A DNA stretch of 64,000 nucleotides from E44-bin46 sp964354655 (lineage in GTDB: Bacteria; Chloroflexota; Dehalococcoidia; Dehalococcoidales; E44-bin46): the NCBI GenBank assembly GCA_964354655.1, contig CAYHAL010000004.1:1-64000 (forward strand). Direction: 5' to 3'. Positions 25,009 to 33,784 of this stretch are shown here, in pieces. The stretch's first letter is position 1. Every line of letters begins with the position of its first letter. The notes beneath the pieces were generated by a model. It had not been told where the DNA came from and did no database searches. It saw only the letters and a list, made by a program, of their open reading frames with translations. The position numbers were made by a program, and so were the translations under genes.

Positions 25009-25316
25009 CATTCTCACTGAAAGACAAGGTAGTCTACGCAGGCATAGAAGCGGCTGATGACTTTGGGGAGAGGCCCTATATTCAGGGGGAGCAGAAGCTG
25101 AGTTTGAGCCTGGCCAGGAATCTCCTTCTTATTAGTGATGGGGCTAGGTAGATCAGCGACATTGTCGGTGCTGATTACCTCAAAGCCACCTACCAGCTCG
25201 ACTGGTGGCACTACGAGAAGAAGCTGATGGGTGCCTTACCCGGTGAGTTGAAGCTCAGGTTATTGAGATATGACCGGAAGGACTGGAAGGCATACTGGCG
25301 GTCAAGGATTAACTGA
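25009..25316 (+). pseudogene. ISLre2/UPF0236-type transposase remnant
   Basis: A plus frame from about 25009 reads KDKVVYAGIEAADDFGER, then LLLISDGAR, a TAG at 25149, and continues ISDIVGADYLKATYQLDWWHYEKKL to a stop at 25314. ISDGARW and TYQLDWWH are hallmarks of ISLre2-family transposases; the TAG replaces the Trp. Only the central part of the gene survives. Confidence 0.7.
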
Positions 25317-25628
25317 CAATCTCGAATCTGAGACAAGTCTGTAGGAGGAAAGGAAATAGCCCTATAAGGGCTCAAATCTCGTTGGAAAAAGAACACCCAC
25401 TTGACATGCAGGGAGCAATGTAGTATGTAGTACGTAGTATGTTGATACCAAGTTTTTTGAGGTGGGCCAAAAAATTTCACCAACTTTTGAACGCAACCTG
25501 GACGAGAACACGCTCTTGACAAATTATGCTATAGTTATAATAGAGTTACATGCGTGGCAAATGTAATTTTAAGCGTAGTTTTATTGACGGTAAAGTAGCC
25601 TAACAAATGAAGTTGTGAGGTCTATTAT
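25317..25628. other. Intergenic region upstream of the ferredoxin gene
   Basis: No gene is seen. There is a run of GTAGTAT/GTAGTAC-type microrepeats (25421-25443). TTGACA (25516-25521) and TATAAT (25536-25541) are both perfect but only 14 bases apart, so a promoter here would be weak or activator-dependent; it is the best candidate for the ferredoxin-AOR operon. Confidence 0.4.
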
Positions 25629-25898
25629 ATGGCATATAAGATTCGAGAGAATTGCTGTAATCTCTGCGGCTTGTGTGATATAGAGTGTTTAAACCAAGCA
25701 ATTACTGAGGGCAAGATAAGCTTTGTGATTGACCCTGATAAGTGCACCGAGTGTGTAGGTAACTACCAATCACCAAAGTGTGCTGAGGTGTGTAACCTAG
25801 ATTGCCCTGTACCTGATCCCGACCACGTGGAAAGCCACGAGCAATTGCTTGAAAAGTGGCACCGGTTACACCCAGCTAAAACTCCGATTGTTACTTAA
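25629..25898 (+). CDS. Ferredoxin, two [4Fe-4S] clusters
   Basis: 89 residues. The first cluster motif is CNLCGLCDIEC and the second is CTECVGNYQSPKCAEVC, with the eight-residue insert between the CxxC and CxxxC halves that is typical of YfhL/Alvin-type ferredoxins with unusual redox potential. It sits 94 bases upstream of the aldehyde oxidoreductase gene on the same strand and is the probable electron acceptor of that enzyme. Confidence 0.85.
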   Translation: MAYKIRENCCNLCGLCDIECLNQAITEGKISFVIDPDKCTECVGNYQSPKCAEVCNLDCPVPDPDHVESHEQLLEKWHRLHPAKTPIVT

Positions 25899-25992
25899 AG
25901 ATTGAGGGGGTGAGATTATGGATAATGGATAGTTGATTGGTTAATTTAAGTAATGCAAGGTGAGAGGAAAAAGTAAAAAAGGGGGGAAAAGG

Positions 25993-27885
25993 ATGATAAA
26001 AGGTGGCTACAGAGGGAAAATATTGCGCGTGGATTTGACCACGGGTAGTATCACTGTTGAGGGGTTACCTGACGAAAGCATACTAAGAAAGTATGTGGGC
26101 AATTTTGGCTTGGGTCTATGGTATCTGATGAAGGAGTTGCCTGATGGTGTTGGTCCTTTGGAGCCAGAGAACCCCTTAATTTTCCTGAATGGTCCTCTTG
26201 TTGGGACAAGGGTGCCGTGCCCCAATAACTGCACCATCACTACATTGAACGCCGATACTGGGTTTACTGCTGGTCGCGCTCACAGCCATGGCTGGTTTGG
26301 TCCCTTCCTGGCTATGGCTGGGTATGATGGCATCATATTTACCGGCGCCTCGGATAAATGGGTTTATCTCTGGATTGATGATGGTAAAGTTGAGCTCCGG
26401 GATGCAGCTAAGTTCGTGGGCTTGGATACTCACGAAACGGAAGACGCTGTTAAGGAGAACCTCGGCGTTCCTACCGAGGTTGGAGCCGTAGGAGGGGCAA
26501 GTGTTGCTGCCATCGGACCGGCGGGCGAACACATATGTGCTGGGGCGCTGATTGCCAATGACAAGAACCATTCATTTTCCCACTCCGGTGTTGGTGCGGT
26601 AATGGGCTCCAAGCGCTTGAAGGCTATAGCGGTTAGGGGAACCGGTGAGGTTCCGGTATACGATGCCGAAAAGCTCAAATCAATAACCAGGGAATGGACC
26701 AAGAAGGCGACTACGGCAGGGATGTTTCCCATCATTGGTCAGGCTGGAGTCCCAAGTAGCAACTATAAGGGAGTTATAGGGCTTGTCGGGCTGTCAGCAA
26801 AGAACTGGACGGTAAATGTCATCCCCGGCTTCGGTGATGGCATGACCAAGCATAAGATTACCCCTAAACCATGTTACCGGTGCCCGGTGGCCTGTTCCTA
26901 TGATGTAGAAGTGGTATCGGGTCCATATAAGGGCTATGTAGCCTCATTATCCGGTGGTGGAGAGAATCAGGAAGGGGCGTCATCTATTGTTGGCGTTGGT
27001 GGCAAAGGCCCTGGCGAGGTATGGTACCTGACAGACCTTAATGACCGGCTTGGTTTCGAAACAAGCACCGTGGGCTGTGCCATGGCTGTTGCCTTTGAGG
27101 CTTATGAAAAGGGGCTATTGACAAAAGAGGTTACCGATGGTCTAGAGTTGAAATGGGGGGATGTTAAAGTAGTCGAAACCCTGCTCAGGAAGGTTGCCAA
27201 CAGAGACGGGTTCGGGGCAATGTTAGCCGAGGGACCAAAGGTTGCTGCACAGCGTGTTGGCTTACCTAATGCAGCAGTTCACATCAAGGGCTCAGGGATG
27301 AACCTCCATGACTGGAGAAGAGCCTGGGGAAACTATTTGGGGCAAATTGTTAGTGGAGGTTCTGGTTGGCCGGCACCCGGCGCTGATTGCTGGACATCTG
27401 AAGCCGATGCTGGTTACCCGGAGAAGCCCGACCCATTAAGCCCATACGGAAAGGCAAAAGAGGTGGCAAAAACAGGCATTATAAAATTCTGGAATGATTG
27501 TATCGGGTGCTGCTGGTTTGGAACCTGGGGCGTTGTTGGCATTATGAAACATACCGCAGATGCTATAGCTGACGTCGTCGGCTGGGAGGGCTTCACCGCT
27601 GAGGAAGCTTTACTGGTAGGAGAGCGGGTGGTAAGCTTGGAGAGGATATTTAACATGAAGCACGGGCTAACGGCTGATGATGATATAAAGGTATCACCTC
27701 GGCTGACCGAGCCGGCACCAGCCGATGCTGGTCCTGCCGCTGGTTTAAGTATTGCGCCTTACATTGAAGGCTGGGTGCGAGACTACTACGAGGAGATGGG
27801 TTGGGAGCGAAAGACGGGTAGACCGCTGAGGTCAACAATGAAAAGGTTAGGGCTTGAAGAATTCATAGATGTCGTCTGGGGTTAA
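25993..27885 (+). CDS. Aldehyde:ferredoxin oxidoreductase family enzyme (tungsten/molybdenum)
   Basis: 630 residues, normal for AOR. The N-terminus GGYRGKILRVDLTTGSI is the family hallmark, and the [4Fe-4S] ligands are visible as CYRCPVACS near residue 295 with the distal Cys in CIGCCWFG near 505. The enzyme oxidises aldehydes to acids (or the reverse) with a bis-pterin metal cofactor and ferredoxin in the cytoplasm. The ATG at 25993 has AAAAGG upstream. The subgroup (AOR, WOR5 or benzoyl-CoA reductase BamB type) is not certain. Confidence 0.9.
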   Translation: MIKGGYRGKILRVDLTTGSITVEGLPDESILRKYVGNFGLGLWYLMKELPDGVGPLEPENPLIFLNGPLVGTRVPCPNNCTITTLNADTGFTAGRAHSHGWFGPFLAMAGYDGIIFTGASDKWVYLWIDDGKVELRDAAKFVGLDTHETEDAVKENLGVPTEVGAVGGASVAAIGPAGEHICAGALIANDKNHSFSHSGVGAVMGSKRLKAIAVRGTGEVPVYDAEKLKSITREWTKKATTAGMFPIIGQAGVPSSNYKGVIGLVGLSAKNWTVNVIPGFGDGMTKHKITPKPCYRCPVACSYDVEVVSGPYKGYVASLSGGGENQEGASSIVGVGGKGPGEVWYLTDLNDRLGFETSTVGCAMAVAFEAYEKGLLTKEVTDGLELKWGDVKVVETLLRKVANRDGFGAMLAEGPKVAAQRVGLPNAAVHIKGSGMNLHDWRRAWGNYLGQIVSGGSGWPAPGADCWTSEADAGYPEKPDPLSPYGKAKEVAKTGIIKFWNDCIGCCWFGTWGVVGIMKHTADAIADVVGWEGFTAEEALLVGERVVSLERIFNMKHGLTADDDIKVSPRLTEPAPADAGPAAGLSIAPYIEGWVRDYYEEMGWERKTGRPLRSTMKRLGLEEFIDVVWG

Positions 27886-27990
27886 GTAACCAATTAGCTC
27901 CAGGAAAAAGTAAAAAGGGAGGTGGTTGAGATGTTTAGCTAGTAGAAGGCATTAAAAGGGTTGTTAAGAATCTAAGGAAAGGAGTAAAAA

Positions 27991-29064
27991 ATGAAAAAGA
28001 TTTTTATACCGTTAATGACGGTAGCCGTGGTAGCTGCCCTACTCCTTGGCTGTATGCCAGGAGCGCCAGTAACACCACCAGTAACTCCACCGGAAGAAGA
28101 GGTCTATACGTTCGTATACCATTGCCCGTTCCCTCCCAATCAGATCCTAGCTGACATCGAGGTATGGTACCTTGACCAGGTTGAGGCGAGGAGTGAAGGC
28201 AGGATTAAATTTGACAGGATCTTCGGTGGTACTTTGGGGACTCTGTTCGCTCAATCCGAGAACGTAACAGGTCGTGTCTTTGATGTGGGGCAGACAAGCT
28301 ATGTCTATACTCCCGGGCTATACCCGCTGGGAACTGTGACCACCTTGCCTTGCATCGAAGATGTTCCGAGAGTATGGGCTCCTGCCGTCCACGAGCTGAT
28401 GAAGGACCCGCGATTAGTGGCGGAGTATGAAGCCGTAAATCAGAAGTACCTGTTCGTCTGGGCTCTGGAGCCGATGGAGATAATGTCCCACGTACCGATC
28501 CATACCTTAGAGGACTTCCAGGGGCTGAGGATTAGGGTTCACGGTGGTTCTGCCTTAGCTGCTGAGAAGCTGGGGTGGACCGGGGTAACTGTAGCGTGGG
28601 AGGAACTCCCTGTGGCTGCGGCGGAGCATGTCGTTGACGCTGCCTGCTTCCCTGTCCCCATTACCGGTCGCGACGCCGGCTTGCATACTATCTTCAAGTA
28701 TTACATTACCCCATTCCCCATCTATCAGTTCCATTTCGCTACGACTATGAACCTGGATGCTTGGAATGAGCTACCACCTGACCTTCAGCAGGTGATGCTC
28801 GACGTTGCCCCTGACGGAGTAGCGTATGGTCTTGACTACCTCGACGAGAAGATAGCAGGGGGGTTGCAGGATTTAAGAGATGTGGGTGTCGAATTTATCG
28901 ACTGGCCAGCTTCAGAGATGGACGAGTTTAGAGCACTGGCAGGCGCGCCGGTGTGGGAGGATTGGGTTGCTGAGCAGGAGGCTGCCGGTCGCCCCGGACA
29001 AGAGATATTAGATGCGTTCCAGGCGCTGCTCGCTCAGTCTAGGTTAAGTACAGGTTTAAAGTAA
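27991..29064 (+). CDS. TRAP transporter solute-binding protein (DctP family lipoprotein)
   Basis: 357 residues. A lipoprotein signal with lipobox LLGC (Cys at residue 21) is followed by a Pro/Thr-rich linker. The mature domain holds DctP-type segments: the FGGTLG region, EIMSHVPIHTLEDFQGLRIRV near 165 and the helix region near 240. It captures organic acids outside the membrane and delivers them to the DctQM permease encoded next. AGGAAAGGAG precedes the ATG. The ligand cannot be told; the upstream aldehyde oxidoreductase suggests a carboxylic acid. Confidence 0.9.
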   Translation: MKKIFIPLMTVAVVAALLLGCMPGAPVTPPVTPPEEEVYTFVYHCPFPPNQILADIEVWYLDQVEARSEGRIKFDRIFGGTLGTLFAQSENVTGRVFDVGQTSYVYTPGLYPLGTVTTLPCIEDVPRVWAPAVHELMKDPRLVAEYEAVNQKYLFVWALEPMEIMSHVPIHTLEDFQGLRIRVHGGSALAAEKLGWTGVTVAWEELPVAAAEHVVDAACFPVPITGRDAGLHTIFKYYITPFPIYQFHFATTMNLDAWNELPPDLQQVMLDVAPDGVAYGLDYLDEKIAGGLQDLRDVGVEFIDWPASEMDEFRALAGAPVWEDWVAEQEAAGRPGQEILDAFQALLAQSRLSTGLK

Positions 29065-29152
29065 AGACTGGGCAAGATAGGATTAGGGGGGGTTGTGGGG
29101 GAGGGCACCTCACGCCCCCTCTTACTAAATTTAGTTTGGGAAGAAAACGATA

Positions 29153-29644
29153 TTGGGAAGATTAGGCAGGTTTTCAAACTACCTAGCTAAGGCGGAAGAC
29201 GGGCTAGCCTTAGGTGCGGCATTTGTTATTGGCTTTATGATGGTATACACGGTGGTGGCGGTGGTGACGCGTGCTGCCGGGAGCCCGATAAGGGGTTTCA
29301 CAGAGTATGTTACCCTGATCTTTGTCTTCGTGGTAATGCTTACCATTTCCTTTGCCCAGCGCCGGGGGGAGCACCTGGCAATGTCGATTGTGTTTGACCG
29401 GCTGTCGCCAAGGGCTCGGCGTCGTGTTCTCTGTGTCCTCCTTTCGCTGGGGATATTCATCTGTTTTCTCCTCACCTGGTCGAGCCTCCGTATGACCATG
29501 TTTGCATATGTGATGGGGGATACACTAGTGGGGGCAATACAAGTTAAGACCTGGTGGTCACGGATGGCTATGCCCATTGGCTTGGGCATAACTACCGTGC
29601 GGCTCGTCGTCCAGATGGTTCAGACAGTGAGAAGGGAGATATGA
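29153..29644 (+). CDS. TRAP transporter small permease (DctQ family)
   Basis: 163 residues with four hydrophobic helices and the family pattern AEDGLALGAAFVIGFMMVYTVV then TRAAGSPIRGFTEYVTL (Glu conserved) and RRGEHLAMS near 67. The start is TTG at 29153; no ATG lies upstream and the first ATG inside would cut helix 1. Forms the membrane complex with DctM, driven by Na+ or H+ gradient. Confidence 0.87.
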   Translation: MGRLGRFSNYLAKAEDGLALGAAFVIGFMMVYTVVAVVTRAAGSPIRGFTEYVTLIFVFVVMLTISFAQRRGEHLAMSIVFDRLSPRARRRVLCVLLSLGIFICFLLTWSSLRMTMFAYVMGDTLVGAIQVKTWWSRMAMPIGLGITTVRLVVQMVQTVRREI

Positions 29645-29669
29645 TGATTAAGGGGAGAGTTAATAGGAC

Positions 29670-30977
29670 ATGAGCCCATTGACTGTGGGGATTATTCTGA
29701 TGGGGGTTCTGGCGGCACTGATAGTGCTGAAGTTCCCCATCGGTTTTTCCTTTCTCATCGTCGGCTTCTTTGGATTCGCTGCCCTGAGGGGTTTTGACAG
29801 CGCTTTTGCCTACCTCGCCAGTAAAGTCTTTTCTGGTACTGCCTGGTATTTACTCACTGTGGTGCCCCTGTTCGTCCTCATGGGGGAGTTTGCCTTTGCC
29901 GCCGGGATTGGCGAAGGCCTTTTCAGGGCAGGGCGGGCTTGGCTGGGGCAGGTTAGAGGCGGGCTGGTGATGGCTACCACCATGGCTAACGCCGCATTTG
30001 GGGCTGCCTGCGGCATGCCCACGGCAGCCGTGGCAGTGTTTGGTAGGATGGCTCTCCCCGAGATGCTCAAGGCCAAGACCGACCGCTCCCTGGCGGCAGG
30101 CACAGTGGCGGCAACGGCAGGGCTGTCGGCGGTAGTCCCTCCCAGTGTACCCGCCATTATTTATGGCTTCCTCGCCATAGCCCCCATTCACAAGTGCCTT
30201 ATCGCCGGTCTTTTCCCTGGTTTAGTTACTGCCCTGGTTTACGTGGGGATGATATCTATCAGGCTGAGAATCAACCCCACCTTAGCCCCAGTCACCAAAG
30301 CCACGGTCACCTGGAGGGAAAGGTTCCGCTCACTTGGAGGAATCGGGCCAATGTTAGCGATAGTCATACTAGCTATCGGGGGCATTTATGGCGGTATATT
30401 TACCCCAACTGAAGCCGGCGCTGTCGGCGCTACCGGTATGCTCATCATCGGTGTGGCGTTCAGGAGGTTCAACTGGCCCAAACTCCGCGAGGCCCTTCTC
30501 ATGTCTGCCCGAGACACCAGCGTCATCTTCATTATTATTGGCGGGATTGTTCTCTTCTCCGGCTTCCTCGCTGTGAGCGGTATCAGTGGGGCAATGACCA
30601 ATTTTGTCACTGGTCTACCTGTGTCGCCTACCGTGGTTGTCATCTTCACTGTGTTTATGTATCTCGGCTTGGGTTGCGTTCTTGACCCGTTCTCGATGAT
30701 GTTCCTGACGGTTCCCTTGCTGGCACCGATTATGAAGACGCTGGGGGTTGACCTCATCTGGTGGGGTGTGCTGGTGGTGAAGATGGCAACGATTGGTATG
30801 ATTACTCCCCCGGTGGGTATAAACTGCTATATGCTTAGGATTGTGTGCCCCGAATTAGATTTAGGGGAAATCTTTAGAGGCGCTATTCCGTTCTTGGCGG
30901 CGGAGGCGGTGGTTATGACTCTGCTGATTGTCTTCCCTCAGATTAGCCTGTGGCTGCCGGGCATGATGTATCGTTGA
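29670..30977 (+). CDS. TRAP transporter large permease (DctM family)
   Basis: 435 residues, about 12-13 hydrophobic segments. Motifs PLFVLMGEFAFAAGIGEGLFRA, AAFGAACGMPTAAVAVFG, TAGLSAVVPPSVPAIIYG and TPPVGINCYMLRI are characteristic of DctM. Completes the TRAP operon with the genes at 27991 and 29153. Its C-terminus is duplicated as a remnant at 23041-23175. Confidence 0.93.
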   Translation: MSPLTVGIILMGVLAALIVLKFPIGFSFLIVGFFGFAALRGFDSAFAYLASKVFSGTAWYLLTVVPLFVLMGEFAFAAGIGEGLFRAGRAWLGQVRGGLVMATTMANAAFGAACGMPTAAVAVFGRMALPEMLKAKTDRSLAAGTVAATAGLSAVVPPSVPAIIYGFLAIAPIHKCLIAGLFPGLVTALVYVGMISIRLRINPTLAPVTKATVTWRERFRSLGGIGPMLAIVILAIGGIYGGIFTPTEAGAVGATGMLIIGVAFRRFNWPKLREALLMSARDTSVIFIIIGGIVLFSGFLAVSGISGAMTNFVTGLPVSPTVVVIFTVFMYLGLGCVLDPFSMMFLTVPLLAPIMKTLGVDLIWWGVLVVKMATIGMITPPVGINCYMLRIVCPELDLGEIFRGAIPFLAAEAVVMTLLIVFPQISLWLPGMMYR

Positions 30978-31072
30978 TGTTTGTTGCTGGCAAAATCCTT
31001 AATAAGCCAACGTTGTTTTATTTTTATAAAGGCGGGTTTAAGGGTAAATAGTAGAGAAGGTGAATATAGCAA

Positions 31073-32275
31073 ATGATGCCACGAACGTCTTTTAGGAAAG
31101 GGAAGTCTCTCGATGAGATGTATGAGATTGACAATGCTAAATATAAAAGGTTCGATTCATCAAAAGAGGGTTTTGTAACGCTTACGGAAAAGAAGACTGG
31201 TAAACCTGTACATAGCATCCAAGACATCGTGAATTTTCTCATCGGAGGCTTTGTGCCGGTTATGATGAAAGACATTCAGGGGAACACATCCGGCAAATCG
31301 CGGACAGACCACGCTCTTCAGTTTGGAGCCGCTGCAGTAAATTACATCTTAGGCATGTACGGCGACCAGAATGCTAACGAGCAATTTCTAAAGTGGAATT
31401 CCTTGTTTGTACCAGAAGACCTAAATAAATGGCGGTCAGAGGCTGACCCGGACAAGCTTACCTCCCTCATAAAAGACGCTGCTAAGCTGTATGGCGCATG
31501 CCTTGTTGCCACTACGGAGCTTGACAGCAGATGGGTCTATGAGGGAGATGTACATAAACGCTTCATCTTTGATGATGTTGAACAGCCGATGGAGAAAGGC
31601 GATACCCTTGTAATTCCCAACTCAATAAATAGAGCGGTAGTAATGGCTGTTGAAATGAATAAGGAGCTTATTTTACAATCACCCGGAGCAGGTGCAACTG
31701 CGGCTACCGATCTTGGATATGCCATGATGGGCTTCATATCTATATCCTTAGCCGAATGCATACGGGCTCTCGGTTATAACGCGATACCATGCATGAATGA
31801 TACTGCTCTAAGCATACCGTTAGCGATAAGCGCTGGGCTTGGTCAACTTGGTAGACATGGTCTTCTAATAACACCTGAATATGGTTCTTGCATTCGCTTG
31901 TGCAAGGTTTTGACAGATATGCCCCTTAATGTCGATAAGCCTATTGATTTTAGACAAACAGAATTTTGCGACCAATGTTTGGTTTGTGCCAAAGAGTGTC
32001 CCGCCGATGCTATAAGCTTTAAAGATAGAACAATGAGCGGATACAATGAGAACAATAATCCTGGTGTTAAGAAGTGGTATATACAAGCGGAAAAATGCCT
32101 CCAATTTTGGCTGGATAATGGCACGCCTTGTGCTGTCTGCATAGCTGTATGCCCCTTTACGGAGGGCTTTGCCTCCACAGCAAGACAGTGCTTACAATGC
32201 GAGAGATGTGTTGCCCCTGATTGTCCACTACAATCGATGCCTATACAAGACCGAAGCAAGGACACCTATAAGTGA
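31073..32275 (+). CDS. Reductive-dehalogenase-like Fe-S protein, cytoplasmic type
   Basis: 400 residues. The core GLGQLGRHGLLITPEYGSCIRLCKVLTD and the two cluster motifs (CDQCLVCAKECP near 300; CLQFW...CAVCIAVCP near 343-364) are those of cobamide-dependent reductive dehalogenases. There is no Tat signal and no RdhB anchor gene nearby, so it is not a classical respiratory enzyme. An extra Cys-rich segment, CLQCERCVAPDC, follows near residue 376 and could bind a third cluster. It may be a catabolic dehalogenase or an unrelated cobamide Fe-S reductase. Confidence 0.8.
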   Translation: MMPRTSFRKGKSLDEMYEIDNAKYKRFDSSKEGFVTLTEKKTGKPVHSIQDIVNFLIGGFVPVMMKDIQGNTSGKSRTDHALQFGAAAVNYILGMYGDQNANEQFLKWNSLFVPEDLNKWRSEADPDKLTSLIKDAAKLYGACLVATTELDSRWVYEGDVHKRFIFDDVEQPMEKGDTLVIPNSINRAVVMAVEMNKELILQSPGAGATAATDLGYAMMGFISISLAECIRALGYNAIPCMNDTALSIPLAISAGLGQLGRHGLLITPEYGSCIRLCKVLTDMPLNVDKPIDFRQTEFCDQCLVCAKECPADAISFKDRTMSGYNENNNPGVKKWYIQAEKCLQFWLDNGTPCAVCIAVCPFTEGFASTARQCLQCERCVAPDCPLQSMPIQDRSKDTYK

Positions 32276-32355
32276 GGAAAGGTGGGGATGCTTGGGAGCA
32301 ATATTTAGTGCCAAATGCCAAGCTATAAAATGATTAACTTCAGGTTTTAATTGAG

Positions 32356-33675
32356 ATGAAGACTGCTCAGATTGAAAATACAATACCAGATAATATAGAA
32401 ATCAAATTTAGAGACGGGAAAATAATACACACTGAAACAGGTAGTTATACCGTTCTACCACCCGATACCATTATAACCGCGGAGAAGGTGTTTGAAATAA
32501 TTGGTGTGGTTAAAGTAGAGCAAGTTAATCCTAACTTTACCGATGGTGTTCCTATTTTTAGACTAAATGAAGCCCCAGTAAAAGCAAAATGTCACCGTCA
32601 GGCTTGCCAGTGGGCACTCCCGCCTACTCCCTTGAATAATCCTCCCAAGGAAAGCTTTGGTAAGGGGATGACTGTACCGCAATCGAAGGCAAGCGCGATG
32701 ATGGAAGCAGTAGAGAGATATTGCGGGCAAAGATTTCATCACAGTAGGGTTATTAATGCAAATTATGAGGAAGTGCGGGACTACGCTGTTCACCCCTCTG
32801 AATTTAATTTGCCGACCTTGCCACCAAAGTGTGAAAACTGCGTGGAGAGGAATAGGGGATGTTTTCAAGAACTTCAAAACGCTTGCCAGGAATGGAGTTG
32901 GGGTTACTCATTGATAACTAAATCACCAGCTCTAATTCCCTCTGCATTGGTTTATTACCCCTATATATCGAAGAACAATCTATCGTTTATATTTAATGAT
33001 ACTGGCGGTCTCTCAGCAGGAAATACACTGGAGGAGGCAATATTGCAAGGGATGGCCGAGGTAATTGAAAGAGATGCGCTATACTATGCTTTTAATCTGG
33101 GCAATCTAAGGAGCATGCCAATGGTCACCTTCAAAAATACAAAAAATAGACATATTCAAAAATTTATTGCTGAGGTACTGCCCCCAGAGGGTATCTTTGC
33201 TTTCCATATACAGAACAAAAATCTTGACCTTAATATTGCTTCATTTAGTGCCTTTATATGCTACAAGATAGGGAATGAGCGTCATTACTTTGGTGGCTCA
33301 GGAACGAACCTTAATCCGGAGACAGCTTTACTAAGAGCATTAACTGAGCTGGAGCAGCAGAAAGTTAGGCAAAAAGTCTTTGCTGAATTTGACCCTAATG
33401 ACTTGGTGTCGCACAGTAGCCTAAAACAAGAGGATGTTATTGCTCTTGAAGAAATCCCTAATCAATCCACAGGTGATATAAGAAAAGATGTAGAGTTATA
33501 TTTAGATAGATTATTAATAAACGACACAAATGTTATCATAATTAACTTAACTCACCCCGAGATAGGAATACCAGTTGTTCGGGTTGTAATACCAAAACTG
33601 ATTTCATATTCGGGGAGCCCTATTAAAGAGTCGCTGTTTCTTGATACAATTAAGGCTTTTGGTGGGCAGTGCTAA
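32356..33675 (+). CDS. YcaO-domain protein
   Basis: 439 residues. YcaO enzymes use ATP to activate amide backbones for azoline, thioamide or amidine formation. ATP-binding segments are present: SKASAMMEAVERYCG near 114, EEAILQGMAEVIERDA near 226 and LRALTELEQQKV near 330. The C-terminus lacks the PxPxP end of RiPP cyclodehydratases. Two Cys clusters (CHRQAC near 78; KCENCVERNRGC near 155) suggest a metal site. No TfuA, peptide precursor or E1-like partner is seen. It follows the dehalogenase-like gene by 80 bases. Confidence 0.85.
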   Translation: MKTAQIENTIPDNIEIKFRDGKIIHTETGSYTVLPPDTIITAEKVFEIIGVVKVEQVNPNFTDGVPIFRLNEAPVKAKCHRQACQWALPPTPLNNPPKESFGKGMTVPQSKASAMMEAVERYCGQRFHHSRVINANYEEVRDYAVHPSEFNLPTLPPKCENCVERNRGCFQELQNACQEWSWGYSLITKSPALIPSALVYYPYISKNNLSFIFNDTGGLSAGNTLEEAILQGMAEVIERDALYYAFNLGNLRSMPMVTFKNTKNRHIQKFIAEVLPPEGIFAFHIQNKNLDLNIASFSAFICYKIGNERHYFGGSGTNLNPETALLRALTELEQQKVRQKVFAEFDPNDLVSHSSLKQEDVIALEEIPNQSTGDIRKDVELYLDRLLINDTNVIIINLTHPEIGIPVVRVVIPKLISYSGSPIKESLFLDTIKAFGGQC

Positions 33676-33715
33676 CTTATCACTCCGTTCACTAATTTGG
33701 CTTTTTAGCGATTAG

Positions 33716-33734
33716 GGGTGATACATTTTCACCC
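33716..33734. terminator. Weak hairpin between convergent genes
   Basis: GGGTGA (33716-33721) and TCACCC (33729-33734) form a six-base stem with a seven-base loop between the YcaO gene and the convergent PEP-hydrolase-like gene. Short and without a good T-run, so only a tentative terminator. Confidence 0.25.
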
Positions 33735-33784
33735 AGTTACTGCAATATCTGATACCTAGACTATCCCATCTCCTGTTTCAACTG

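Noticed and set aside
25421..25443. GTAGTATGTAGTAC microrepeats as a CRISPR or operator array
   Set aside because: Units are too short and unspaced; looks like simple-sequence slippage.
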